Positions 12,401-30,000 of a stretch of 64,000 nt of DNA are shown piece after piece; the first letter of the stretch is position 1, and the number at the start of each line of letters is the position of its first letter. Position numbers and translations under genes: made by a program. The notes under the pieces were generated by a model that worked only from the letters and a program-made list of their open reading frames with translations, searched no databases and was not told the DNA's origin. Source of the DNA: Sanderia malayensis (taxonomy: Eukaryota; Cnidaria; Scyphozoa; Semaeostomeae; Pelagiidae); the NCBI GenBank assembly GCA_013076295.1, contig RQOL01000876.1, positions 1,116,001 through 1,180,000 of the forward strand, read 5' to 3'.

Positions 12401-15400
12401 GAGACAGAAGTGGAGATAGGAGGCAAAGCATGCAAGATATTGACTGCTCAAATGATATTGCCGAAAAGTCCAAAAATGTTCGAGTATTCCTATGGCGACG
12501 CAAAATTTTGTAAATTTGTTTAGAATGTGACTGTCGAATAATGGCATAGTAATTTTCATTTGTTTTTCATTTATGTTAATAACACGTTGTTATTAGCCAT
12601 TGGTTTTCAATTGATATCATAAAAGTTCACCTGTATCCATTTTTAAATGATAATTCTCCTCCTCCCACCTTTTGGATGCTCCATCGTGGTCACATGCACT
12701 GGGGTGATACTATACTGTGTTAATAACATTGATTTAACGGCAAAAACAACAAAATGTCGAATATATACAAATCAGGTTTGTCGATGACCATTTGAACGGT
12801 TATGGCAACCATTATGAAAGTTGGGAAAATTTTAAGGCCACCCAAGGCCGCCGAGAAACAAAAATCTACTCAAAATTAAAAAATGCAGGCAAAATAGAAA
12901 AACTCAATATTTTAGCATGAATCGGGTTTACTTTATTAGTAAAACATCAGTATTTATTGTCAAATACTTAAACTTAGGGCATTTTTTTGTTTTCTGGCCC
13001 ATTCATCTGCAATTACATGACCCAGTGTTCGCGGCCTAATTTGGGGGGCACCTTCTTATCGTCAAGTTTTCTCAGAGTTCCTTGCCCTCAGGTAGGGCGA
13101 ATAATGCTTTTTGATACATTATGAAATAGTCTCTCATTCGGTATGTCTCACTTGAGGATAACATTCGGATTGGCTGAAATATCACAGGTCAAAGACATCC
13201 CCATTTTGGTCACCTGATTCTTCAGGTGATGACTTTAGTCTTTACGTCATAGATGACAAAAAATTGTAAAGGTTGCTTGAGCGTTACTCTTGCTCCAGAT
13301 ATTGATGGCATTTTAATGATATAATAAATATTTTAAAACATTTGGTATATTTGACTTGTATACAGCATTTGTTTCTACAGTTTCTATTACAAATGTTAAA
13401 CTTCTAAATCAACAAATAAATTTAAAAAAATTATTGTGACAAAAGAGGTGGCTTTAAATGAGTAAATGCGGCACAAATTGTAACTATTTTGTTAACTAAT
13501 GACCTAGAAATCGGTACATCAGTTTTTAAAATTCGATATTCTTTTATGTGTTGTATGGCTTGTTCAACAAAAATTCTTACATTTGCAATTTGTGAAGTTG
13601 TAGCAACGTGTGACTTTGACATTTGCATGGTACCATGCATGGATGGTGGGATTGCAAGAGTGCATTGATAGTATGCAAAAAGAAGATCTTTGATTTTAAA
13701 ACCACGATCTGCCATAACTTGGTCTCCAGGTAGCAGAAGCTTGACTAAACCACAATCTTTTGTTATGAAAATGTCATCTGCCCTGCCTCCGTAGCAAGGG
13801 GACAAAAAACTTGTCGCCGCATTTGGGGAAATACCAACGAGAAACGTGACAATATAATTATGCGTAAAGCTACTCCAGCATATAGCTGCCATTCTAAGCT
13901 TGAAGGAGTTTCGATAAAGACTTCGGTACAGTCAATAATAACTCTGCAACGTCGATAATGTTTTCTAAATACGTCAGGGAGATTCCTCCTTATAGCTTCT
14001 CTGTCAGCCCAAATAATTGAACCCCTAAAATCACTTGACATCAACTTTATCCACGTATATACGATACGTGTTATATGACCATTTGAAACTTTAAAGCGAA
14101 AGGCAAGATCGTCAATTAATAAGCCAAGCCACAATCGCACCATTGAAAGAAAAAACTCTTCTTCGAAGAAAGTTTACGGGACGGTCATGGACGTTGTCTT
14201 GAGAGCCCGGCTTCAGCAAAGGCGGCTTTCAGTCGTTCGTTTGCATGTTTTCTACCTTCTTTTTGAGTAAGAACATCCCCTTTCCAATACTGCATACACG
14301 AAGCTGTTGGCTGTAAATGTCGAAAAACAGCTTTGAAAACTTCTGCAGATTTAAAGCCAATATAAAACGAAACTTCACTCTCTCTTGACAATTGACAATG
14401 GATCAGGGTTTGCCAACAAGCCATCAAGCCAACAATGATGGCTTCTTTCGAAACACTCTTTCCGCGTGATCAAAATATGTAGAAGAGGCCCTTTTCGGTG
14501 AATCCGTTGCCGTCTCGACTTTTTTCCCAAACGTCTGCGTTTTTTAGGGGAACGGTTGTACTGAGTCTTTATCTTTGTGCTAAAACTTTCTGTTAAAAAC
14601 AAAGTTGGATTCGGTTCGTCGAACGTTCGCTTTCCATTTACAAAGTGGTCAGCAGAGCCGCCCATAAAAATGCTAGCATAGAGGCCAACATAATGCTTTT
14701 CCACAATTCCACAAATTTTATGTCCTTGATGTAATTTGCCCATTGCATTTAAAGTGAGGGCTTTCCAAAATTTGTTGCCATGTTTTAAGCAACAATTTTA
14801 GGCAATAACACCAGGGTTAGGTTGCTTAATTCCAATATCCTCTGACAAAAAATGACAATGCTTCGGTGTTTTGGGGTGGATCATACCTTCGTGAAACATG
14901 ATATTTTGCTTCCATTTTCAAGGAAACAATATGGCCATTGAAAACCAGTATACCCATTTACTGGGACAAACAAAACCAATAACCAACACTTTGTCAAAAA
15001 AGACTCAATTACACTGTGCATGCGCTTCACTACCAACAAGAAATAGCTTGAAGCATTCTGCTCTATTTCTACACAGCTAATCGTGTTAATCGTATTTCCA
15101 CCTTGCTAGCCAATAGCAAAACAAAGGTTGGTTAGCCATCAATTTGGCAAAGCAGAACCAGTGTATTTGCCAATGAAATTTGGCAAAGCAGAAAACCTGG
15201 GTTGCTTCCTGCATCCTCTTAAAAAAGCCTTAAAAATCATTTGCATGCAGAAAACAAAGAAGCATAAAACTAAATACATACCTCCAAAGCCTCTTTGCTT
15301 CAACTCTTCACCTTGTATTATCATTGGCTTGATTCCCAGCTCAAGCCCAACAGATCTGACCTCCTATTGGAAAAATAAAACATGCTGCTGAAACATGATA

Positions 15401-16698
15401 CAAGTCATAATCAAAATCATAAAATTATCACTGATGACTAAATGCACATATGATGGCAAAAATATGAACCAAAGTTTAATTCTATCAAATTATACTATGA
15501 ATCACTCTCGTGTAGTCACACTGACTTTCAATTGCTGGTGGAGTTTCCTACCTAATAGGAGATTTACTCTGTTGTTAGTCAAATGTACAATATCATTTGA
15601 CTAACAACAGAGGTTTGGTTTAGCAGGGGGTTAACTATACTATATTGTATTTATCCCATTGGCATTATTTGATAAAATACCTGCATGACAAATCAAAAAT
15701 TTTATCTAACAAAAAGTTGAAGGGTAACAATGAATAAATAATGTTGAAGCTGATACCTCCAAGAACTGATCTGTGTGCATTTCATTGCAAGGTTGGTCAA
15801 CTATATTGGCAGCTATTCTGATTGATTCTGCTCCAGCTGTTAAAGTTGCAACTTCACAGGGCTTGAGTGGATCGCAATCCTTGCCAACAAACAAGAATTC
15901 TACAGTAACTCTTCGAAATGAATTTGAGCGGCCACTGGTCTTTCTCGAGTAAAGTGGATAGAGTCTGGCAACAGCTAATCCAAGGGCTATAGCATCAGAT
16001 CTTTCACAAATGATCTAAAAAATAAACAACACATCATATTTGATCAAAGCTTGTTGCGCTTAACAAAAATAAAACAAGGAAATTTGGATGAGTTAGGCTT
16101 AAACTTTATGCTTCACATGTTATGAAGGATTGAGCTGCACAAAATACATCAAACAAAGTGAAATTAATAAAAGAAGAAACACTGCTTCAAGCATATTAAA
16201 ACACTGATGACCAAAGCATTGAATTAAAAAAAGCCATAACAGGGAAAACAAAACAACTTACAATTACATATTCTTCTGGATAACCAGCAAGCCCTTGCTT
16301 CACTAAACTCTGCAAAGAATGAGGAAACATTGGCGCATTGTGTCTGCTTCCTTTATCTGGCAAACAGCTGAGGATGATACTTTTCATCCATAGCTGTAAA
16401 CTGTCTGTAGGCTTGGGTGACAGTGACTTGACAGCTTCATTAAAAAACTAAAAGGTAAAAAACAAAGATTGTTGGGACATGTAAAAACAAAACTGAGCAG
16501 CCATGAATTATATCTAAAATGATTAATTCTTATTCAACTCACATCTTCGTCGACTCGGGGCTCAAGCTTGCAGGCGATGTCTTGAAATTTGACCTGCTTG
16601 ATATTTTTGTGTTGGCCTACAATGATAGAGCCGCATTCGTCGGGGTTGACTTTCTTGAGTCCAGAGGAATAAACCAGCTCAACTTGTGAAGGTGGCAT
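6411..16698 (-). CDS. NPEPL1: Probable leucyl aminopeptidase NPEPL1 (peptidase family M17), 13 exons
   Basis: Thirteen minus-strand exons splice in frame through GT-AG sites to 506 codons; the human protein is about 520 aa. Exons: 16698-16543, 16447-16262, 16014-15757, 15363-15282, 8849-8707, 8384-8307, 7941-7841, 7631-7577, 7364-7197, 7055-6978, 6882-6840, 6760-6693, 6515-6411. M17 enzymes remove N-terminal residues from peptides using two metal ions. All expected residues are present: Lys261 and Asp266 in WVGKGIVYDTGG, Asp284 in MKRDCGG, Asp343 and Glu345 in NNTDAEGR, and catalytic Lys273 and Arg347. The middle and C-terminal parts (CNEMHTDQFLE, MATLTGAQGI, GERATGYGV) match the NPEPL1 subgroup rather than classical LAP3. 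The start ATG at 16698 gives the expected N-terminus, but the frame is open further upstream. One intron of 6.4 kb (8850-15281) contains another gene and transposons. Confidence 0.93.
7416..7474. repeat. Imperfect hairpin in an NPEPL1 intron
   Basis: ACACTGCC pairs with GGCAGTGT, and further in CTGTCGTAGT pairs with ACTACGACAG around a CAA loop. The two helices are separated by a 7-by-7 internal loop. The whole fold is about 55 nt. It could be a tiny transposon relic or a small structured RNA; nothing in the sequence decides which. Confidence 0.45.
8398..8580. repeat. Degenerate GYAGACA-type short repeat in an NPEPL1 intron
   Basis: The motif GCAGAC or GTAGACA occurs many times here at irregular spacing (for example near 8400, 8413, 8440, 8479, 8495, 8536 and 8552). 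It looks like an eroded simple repeat immediately beside the exon at 8307-8384. No coding frame fits it. Confidence 0.4.
9070..9945. mobile_element. Degenerate long-armed foldback element in the large NPEPL1 intron
   Basis: The left half reads as the reverse complement of the right half over several hundred bases. For example, CATATAACTGTTTCGACCTT near 9396 pairs with AAAGGTCAAGAGCGTTATAT near 9622, and AGAAATATACACTCAAAAT near 9162 pairs with TTTTGAGTATATTTCAGTG near 9834. The arms have diverged clearly, so the insertion is old. No coding frame lies inside. The outer boundaries are approximate and no target duplication was identified. Confidence 0.55.
10002..10090 (+). promoter_or_regulatory. 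Core promoter of the nested gene: inverted CCAAT, CRE-like, TATA
   Basis: ATTGG (inverted CCAAT) at 10002-10006, a CRE-like TGACGTA at 10024-10030, and TATAAAA at 10055-10061 are arranged in usual order and spacing. An initiator-like TCAG lies about 28 bases after the TATA box. The first ATG of the gene is at 10260, implying a 5' UTR of about 170 bases if transcription starts there. Confidence 0.55.
10260..12523 (+). CDS. Unrecognised acidic protein with duplicated exon pair, nested inside an NPEPL1 intron
   Basis: Seven exons splice in frame to about 405 aa: 10260-10316, 10416-10500, 10606-10671, 10793-11056, 11291-11362, 11525-11788, 12114-12523. The N-terminus MGNEIS fits the N-myristoylation pattern (Gly2, Ser6), so membrane attachment is possible. 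Exons 3+4 and 5+6 are copies of one module: a short piece ending IQQRA / FQQRA, then an 88-codon piece (264 nt in both) sharing NEVLETG / SEVLETG, GTVNPEAIAVDLDTPNDVN and a strongly acidic end (HEEDEEYDDLNDI). From exon 2 on, each junction is phase 1 and encodes Asp by G|AT. The last exon (135 codons) has a unique globular-looking domain with no family I recognise. The exon 2 donor (GTGCAT) is weak; a GTATTG 26 bases earlier would keep phase. The gene lies opposite in strand to its host. Confidence 0.7.
10530..11835 (+). repeat. Tandem duplication of a roughly 0.7 kb two-exon module including introns
   Basis: Copy 1 spans about 10530-11130 and copy 2 about 11218-11835. Similarity continues through introns: TTTCTTTAAGCGTTCATATC near 10548 against TTTCTTTAAGCTTTCATATC near 11233, and AGACTTCTATCAAATGAAA near 10687 against the same near 11419. 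Copy 2 also has a small internal CCTGTATTCTATCAA direct repeat (about 11390-11420). Intron conservation shows a DNA-level duplication rather than exon convergence. Confidence 0.8.
12524..13430. other. Intronic stretch (NPEPL1 large intron) without recognised content
   Basis: No convincing coding frame, structured RNA or terminal repeat was seen. The stretch separates the nested gene from the transposase remnant. Confidence 0.4.
13431..14743 (-). pseudogene. Broken THAP/DDE_Tnp_4 (Harbinger-like) transposase
   Basis: Four minus-strand frames read in order as one decayed transposase. 14743-14375 ends a THAP-like finger (SADHFVNGKRTFDEPNPTL) and a basic stretch. 14427-14185 holds a helical segment (YIGFKSAEVFKAVFRHLQP). 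14143-13763 has a helix-turn-helix (DDLAFRFKVSNGHITRIVY) and the first catalytic Asp (VIIDCTEVFIE). 13892-13431 has LVGISPN, YGGRADDIF, the second Asp in VMADRGFK and a terminal Glu region (ANVRIFVEQAIQHIKEYRI). At least three frame changes separate these parts, so the gene is dead. It lies in the NPEPL1 large intron, in the same orientation. Terminal repeats were not identified. Confidence 0.8.
15567..15612. repeat. Perfect 19-bp inverted repeat (hairpin) in an NPEPL1 intron
   Basis: CTCTGTTGTTAGTCAAATG at 15567-15585 is the exact reverse complement of 15594-15612, with an 8-base loop. It lies in the intron between exons 3 and 4 and is therefore transcribed. It could be a minimal transposon relic, a protein-binding palindrome or an RNA hairpin. 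Confidence 0.6.
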
Positions 16699-16839
16699 TC
16701 CTGTGAACAATATGTGTTTACGTGTACACAGATTAACTATCTTGGTGGTGTTTGCGTTTGTAAACGAAGACCTGCTCCTGTTTTCTCCAAACAACAAAAC
16801 AAGTCCAACAAGGAGGAAGAAAAGAAAAGAGGACAGAGG

Positions 16840-18527
16840 CAGGGTTGCCAGATTGAATTCTATAAAAATCCCACATCAAACCCTGAAAAATCCCAGAATG
16901 CAATAAATTTGCTAAAAAAATCCCGAGATATATTTTGTTGTTTTCCGATGACGTCATTCACCACCGGAACGAGATTTTTACCTCTTGGCAACGAATTTCT
17001 ACGAAATTCCTTTCAATGTTCTTCGCACATTTTTGTGGCTACTGCCTCGATGAAGAGGCGTAGCCACTATGCTATCGTCTTGAGTGAGTGAGCGAGTGAA
17101 AGAAATTCGTTAATCACGAGGATTCTCGGTTTTTTCATCGTTAACGATTCTCGGTAACTATTGACAGTATTTGTTCATTGTAGGTCATCGTGTATTCTAG
17201 TTTTATTTATTACTACCTATTCTAGTTTATTTTCCGATTATTGTTTGCTTTAAAGAATATAAAGCAAAAAGACATAATGATTTGATGGTTAATAGTCTTT
17301 ATTTAGGTAATTGCTCGTTTTCATCGACATTGCCAAGGAAAATCGTGTCTCTCGACAAAAGGCCGACAAAAGGCCGACTGGCCGAATCGTCAACGTCAAG
17401 TCAAATTTCCAAACGCTCGCGGTGGAAGAATTCCTTTTCGAAGCCGTGAAATCTCAATTAATTTTCTATTTGGTACCAGAAAATAACCAAGGTCAAAGCC
17501 GCAGCAGTCTTCGATTTTTTGTTTCTCTTGATTTTGTCAAGACTTTTTTCAAAAGATTTCATCGAAGTGGCCTAAGTTGTTATCAGCTTATCGTAATATG
17601 CGAAAATTTTCGCATCGAGCGAAAAATTCGAAAATTCGTTTCAGGATGCTTAAATTTTATCAGAAATTCAGAATCACTATTTATTGGGGACTATTAATCC
17701 TGTGGCTGGTAACAAATTTATATTTTCATGAAAATATGTGGTTTTTCGTAGTTAAAAGAAAATCGTTGAAATATCATCACGAAAGGGGCATTCCCCTCGT
17801 GGTTTCTGCAAAAAGCAAACAAGTGTGGAATAAAATATCTCCGAACGATGGGGACTCCCATCATTCTTTTCAAGTTTCCTTGCATTTTGGGCAGTCAGCT
17901 CCCCCCTTTGAATTTGCTGATTTCATTGATTTTAACAGCATTTTGGGCAGTTTTGCTAGAAATTTTGAAAAATTTGACCCTTTTGCCTTTTATCAGAATT
18001 AGCAATTACCCAGTTGTTAAGTTGTATGCTTTGATCAGAAATTTTCTTAAAACGTTTTAATCAAATTCACTTTTTATCTCATTTGTCATTCCTTTTTGTC
18101 AAATAGTTAGAGCCTTGATATCCCATTTATTTTTCAATGATGCCTCCATGTCCCCCCGATTATGCTCAACAATTTTCGGAAAGCACTATTCTGGTGTTAG
18201 TTTTGAGTGTTAGTTAGCTTGTGCAGTAGCCACATGCAGTCCTTGACTGCCTATTTTTTTCTTTGCGGCCCTTTTTGTCCCATTCCTATCGATGAATCCT
18301 ACTTTCGGATGGTGATTGGCATGGTGTGAATCAAATGTGCTGCTCTTAAACTATGAATTCTGTATTTTCCTGGTTGAAATGATAAAGGAAAACGCTTGTA
18401 ATATCTTCTCTAGAAATCCCGAGATTTTTCCCGAGATTTTTTGCCCAAAATTAAATCCCGAGGAAAATCCCAACAGCCCTGAATATTCCCGAGATCTCGG
18501 GATAAAATCCCGAATCTGGCAACCTTG
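16840..18527. mobile_element. Non-autonomous hAT-type DNA transposon (1,688 bp)
   Basis: The ends are inverted repeats, CAGGGTTGCCAGATT on the left and the complement of CAAGGTTGCCAGATT on the right (14 of 15 match). The exact 8-bp sequence GACAGAGG flanks both sides (16832-16839 and 18528-18535). An 8-bp target duplication with CAGGG-type ends is the hAT hallmark. Short AAATCCCGAG or CTCGGGAT motifs cluster near both ends (about 16918, and 18414-18512), like subterminal transposase sites. The interior has no transposase frame I recognise, so it needs a helper. It lies 142 bp upstream of the NPEPL1 start codon, inside its presumed 5' region. Confidence 0.85.
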
Positions 18528-18559
18528 GACAGAGGAGAGGAGCCCAGCCAAGCCAGCAC

Positions 18560-18620
18560 GTAATAATGCGCCTGCGCAGTGTTATCCACTTTGCGCAACA
18601 ACGTTCTTCCATTCACGTGA
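18560..18620. promoter_or_regulatory. NRF-1-like and E-box motifs, possible NPEPL1 promoter
   Basis: GCGCCTGCGCA (about 18567-18577) is one mismatch from the palindromic NRF-1 core, and TCACGTGA (about 18613-18620) is a CACGTG E-box. Such motifs are common in housekeeping promoters. They lie just beyond the hAT element, on the upstream side of NPEPL1, so the element may have separated promoter from start codon or may sit in a 5' UTR intron. Function is inferred. Confidence 0.35.
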
Positions 18621-20051
18621 TTAAAAACTGTTTGAGATTCAGATTCGATTCCAGAGGGGTGCGAGCAATGGGAGCGAGCGTACTGAAAAGTAGGGGGCAC
18701 AACAATAAAATGAGCATGACCGTGACATGGTTAATCCCAAGAGAAGCGATTATTTTACCGATAAATAGAGCATATTTAATGTTCAAAGTCAGCTTTCAGG
18801 TGCGTCCCTCCCATTACAAAATACAGGCGAAAATACAGCACTCCCTACTCTCCCTCCAATTCGCCCATCATTTTCTTTATGTCGTTTTGTTCTCTTCCCC
18901 ATGCAACAGGAACATCAGATTAGATTATGTGTGCAAAATTCAAAACGAGCAAGCAAAGACAGTGTGTAAATAAAAACAAGCACATTTTAAATCGGCAGTT
19001 AGATCCTAATATCAACTGATGCTGCTAAACTTTACATTTTAATAATGTGTGCATTGAAAATACATCGAGAAACCAATTCAACCTGGCTAGATTTAGTTTA
19101 TAAGAACAATCTAAAAGCATCATCTATTAATATCTACCATATATCAGCAAACCTATGCGAGGGTACCACTTAATAACTGTGATAATTTGTTGCAGAGAGA
19201 CGTTGATCATCTCACTGAATGGCATTTAATTCATACTGGAGTAGATATCTTTACGTTTGCATTTAACAACAAGTTGCAGAAGTGTACTGACCATGATCAC
19301 ATATCCAATAATATTCATGAATATAATATCAACCATAGCTCTTATACAAAACGATACACTCTCATCTCCAAATAACAAACTGCATAAGTGCTGGAGATTT
19401 GAATAGCAATATTCTTGAATGAGCTCATGGCATTACGCAAACACATAGTCACGCAACGAATTGTTACATACGAACTACCCCAGTGGGTTCATATTCGATT
19501 CGAGAAATTTGAGCGAATATAAATAAAACTTATAATGTTAATCTAGTTCATACCTGGTACTCTACGCAATGTCATTTGAAATTAATGTTGTTTTTGACAA
19601 GTCAGATATAAATGGTTCCACATATAAGCACTTTAACTACCTCGATTTTCAATATACATAATTAACGCAAGTCGGCCTTGCAGAACGACATATCTTTGGG
19701 CTAGTAAGTCTCGATTCGGGGAAAAGGATGAAATTATCGCAAGCATAATAGAAGAATTATGCATATGCAAATGCAAGTTGGTAGCTGATAAAAGTGCTTA
19801 AATCTACAACCATTCTTAACTCTGTATCAAGGCCATTGTCCGAATATGATAGAAAGAGTGTTGAGAGGTGGGTGATAAGCTTTGTCAGATATGCAGTCGA
19901 ATTGGTTTCCGTTTGTTGTTAATGCCAACCATGTTAATGCGATTCTCAACGTATTTCATTAGCTTGTTTTAGTCAGAAAAAATAGAGAGCACCACTCAGC
20001 TCCCTTACACTCTACACCTCTCCCTCCCACCTTCCTGGTCGTTTGCGATAA
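18621..20051. other. Intergenic stretch between CK2 alpha and NPEPL1, nothing recognised
   Basis: Short open frames only, with no conserved motifs. It must contain the 3' UTR of the CK2 alpha gene at its right end and possibly upstream sequence of NPEPL1. Confidence 0.4.
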
Positions 20052-27056
<7,005 letters not shown>

Positions 27057-30000
27057 TTTACGGATTTGATATTTGAGTTGTCGTGAAACAACGTTACAGC
27101 CAACACGTATTCGTAAAAACAGCGAGGACCTTTATAATCTAAAGTAACAAGGAAACAAAATTAGATAGCTATAGGCATTGAATTATATCGAGAAATCAAA
27201 TAATAACTCTTTCCTCGTTAATACCCGGTAGCTCTCTTCGTTTCCACCAAGTTGAATGGTTGAAACAGTGAGAGGGATATGCTGTTCGGCCTAGGCCTAT
27301 GAAAACACCGCATGTCAATAGAAATGTGAAAAAATCACAAAAACATACCATAGAAATGAAAACAAAATTGACATGGACACTTTGTCTTTGCCTGTATTCC
27401 GACTTCGAAAAGTAGCAACACCAAAAGGCGTCTTCGTTATATCATGAGACGAGGCCACACTTTCCCGAGCAGCAAGCTTTCTTGTCTTCAAGAACTCTTA
27501 CTGGCAAAAACGCAGGGCAACAAGCAAGCACGGGTGGCACCGCGAATTTACCGCAGGGGCGTAGATGTACAGTAAATACACGAAAAGACCCCATAAAATA
27601 AACCCCCTCTTCCCCATTCGACTAACACTCACCAAAATTAATTTTTGCTACTTAGTGAAAGGCATTACTATTCATTCGTGGCCAAATATAACTTTAAGAC
27701 AAAATACTGCATTAGAATACTGTAAATCCTCGAATTAGCCCCCTGGGGGCTTATTTATTGCTGATATTTTTGGAGGGGGCTTATTCGAGGGGATGGGGTT
27801 TATAAAGCTATCTGAAAATGCCACATAAAAAATTCATTTTTAAATTTTTTGTTTTCATAATAAAAAATAATATGAAATCAATTAATCAAAACTGGGAACT
27901 TGGTTTAGTTGAAGTTGTTCCAGCAAATTAATTTTGCGTACACAGATAATCAGCAATTTGAGGACTTACTACGCTATTGTCAACCCGAAAGCACCTAATT
28001 TTCCCCTGGCTCCCAAAGTAAAAATACATATCCCCAACGCTGTTTTACAAGCCTTGATCCCTATATTTGGAATCATCGACATGGCTTTCAGGAACATGTT
28101 TGACCCTTTCTATTGGCAATACGTTAAAACAGAAGAGTGTGTACAGGCTCGCTTTGCTGTATTGCGCCATGTTTTTTGGTCTAGCTATTTTGATCCTCCA
28201 CCTGCGAAGGCTTCGCTACTAAATTCAGTAGTGGGTATTGTTCTACCACGACCAGGCATGGCTGACGCCCAAAGTGGGCGTGCCACAGCATGCTGGTGTC
28301 GTGCGAAAAAAACGTGAGTACTGTACGGTGCTTGCATGACGTCTCGACAGAGGGCCTAACAGAGCTGAACTCAGTGCTGTCACGCCCACCGTGAGATTTT
28401 ACTCAGTTTCTATTTTTTAAAGTTTCTAGCACTAAACGTTTCTTCACAGCCTGTCTCGTTCATTTGTATACCTACAAAACCTAAATTAACAACAACACAA
28501 TATCCTATATGCTTTTTCTAACCGTTGAAAACAACAAAATAATCTATTTCTCATTATCCTCGATAGTTTATGGTTAAATTGTCATGATGACTCTTCAGAA
28601 ATGATGATTAATTTGTTAGATGTCTTTTTAAAATGTTGACTTAATTCTATGAGTACCAGGACATTTTCGATCTCTTTCTAAGTAGCAGCTTATGAACCTG
28701 TTTCATGTTGGCACAAACCTTGTACTCTATGTCAAACCCATACTGGGTTATGAGTGAGGAATCTTGAAATAATACTGTTGTTGTTGTTGTTTCTTTATCT
28801 TAGCTCAAGGTTACCAATGATTCTCACGAGAGCCGCGGGACCTTCTGGGTACGGCCAATGCTGCCAACTCCAACCTATCCATGATTCTGATGGACGTGTC
28901 TTAAATAGTCAGTCACTTCACTGCCTGGTGCAACGATAGGCTATGTGCATATGTTGCTGTTGTTGACAGTAGCAAACTTTCCGCAATGTATTATCAGATG
29001 ACCATCACCATGATGAAGTTGTCGTTTTTAATGTCAAGAAACTGTTAAACTAGTAGAAAGTAGCAAAAGTAGCTGTTAAACTAAACAACTGTCCTTGAAG
29101 CTTGAATAAACGATAAAGAAAATGTATTACTGAACTAAAAAGTACTTTCCTGCCCTATATTTGTCGTAATAGTGAATCGAAAATAAGGAACAAACTTTTG
29201 GCATTGCAATAAAACGTCAAAATGTTGCAATAGTTAAACATGCTCCTCATAAAAAGAGTCAATAACTCAATATTTCCCAGTATTTCCCTTAGTTTCGGAG
29301 GTTTAATTTAAATTGGCTCCAAATTTAAGACGCCGTCGATTTGTTGCTTTTCAAAGCAGAATTCCGATGCACGCTGACTCTAAAAATAATACAACTGTAC
29401 ACCACCTGTCTGTTTATCTATCATAGTAACACAGCTAAGAAAATATATTTGCAATACCTTATCGGCCACTTCACGCCAGCCCTTTTCATGCCGATTTCAA
29501 TTCCGCCCGTCCCAAAATTTGCTCTAACGCCATTAGGGCAGTGTTTCACTCCACTCCACTTCGGTGAACTTTTGAACTTATGCACCAAAAATACGCTATT
29601 TTTATGCGCAAAGTTGTTCCGGTTGTCCTTTACGAAAAATGCCCAAAGTGCAGTGCTTTCCACAGCAATGACAAGTGTTGCAAGATTATTGCCATTCTTC
29701 AGGAAAAGTTTAGATGTTTTAGGTCCAAAATTTTGGCCCCTTTTGCGACGGCCTTTAAAGCGCCAGGTAACGAAATTTAACGCAACTTGAGTGCAAGGAC
29801 TGAGGTTTCACAGACCCCTTTATTATATATGATCGATGGTGGCATCCAATGAATTGTATTTGATCAGAATAAGGCAGAAGTATAAATATACAGCATGATA
29901 TATATAATAATGTAATATTGACATTGAAATATGGGCTTAAGGGTCTATACGGCAGTATCTTCTACTTAACTATGAATATTAAGAAAATAAATTTTAGGGG

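Noticed and set aside
16714..18002. Several plus-strand frames in the hAT element, including 17311-17697 and 17577-18002
   Set aside because: No hAT transposase motif (zinc finger or dimerisation region) is present; they look like chance frames.
27934..28317. 127-codon plus-strand frame upstream of CK2 alpha
   Set aside because: It begins at a TTG rather than ATG, has no domain and no gene-like flanks.
29341..29790. 149-codon plus-strand frame
   Set aside because: Overlaps a similarly long antisense frame; no conserved motif or promoter and no splice partners.
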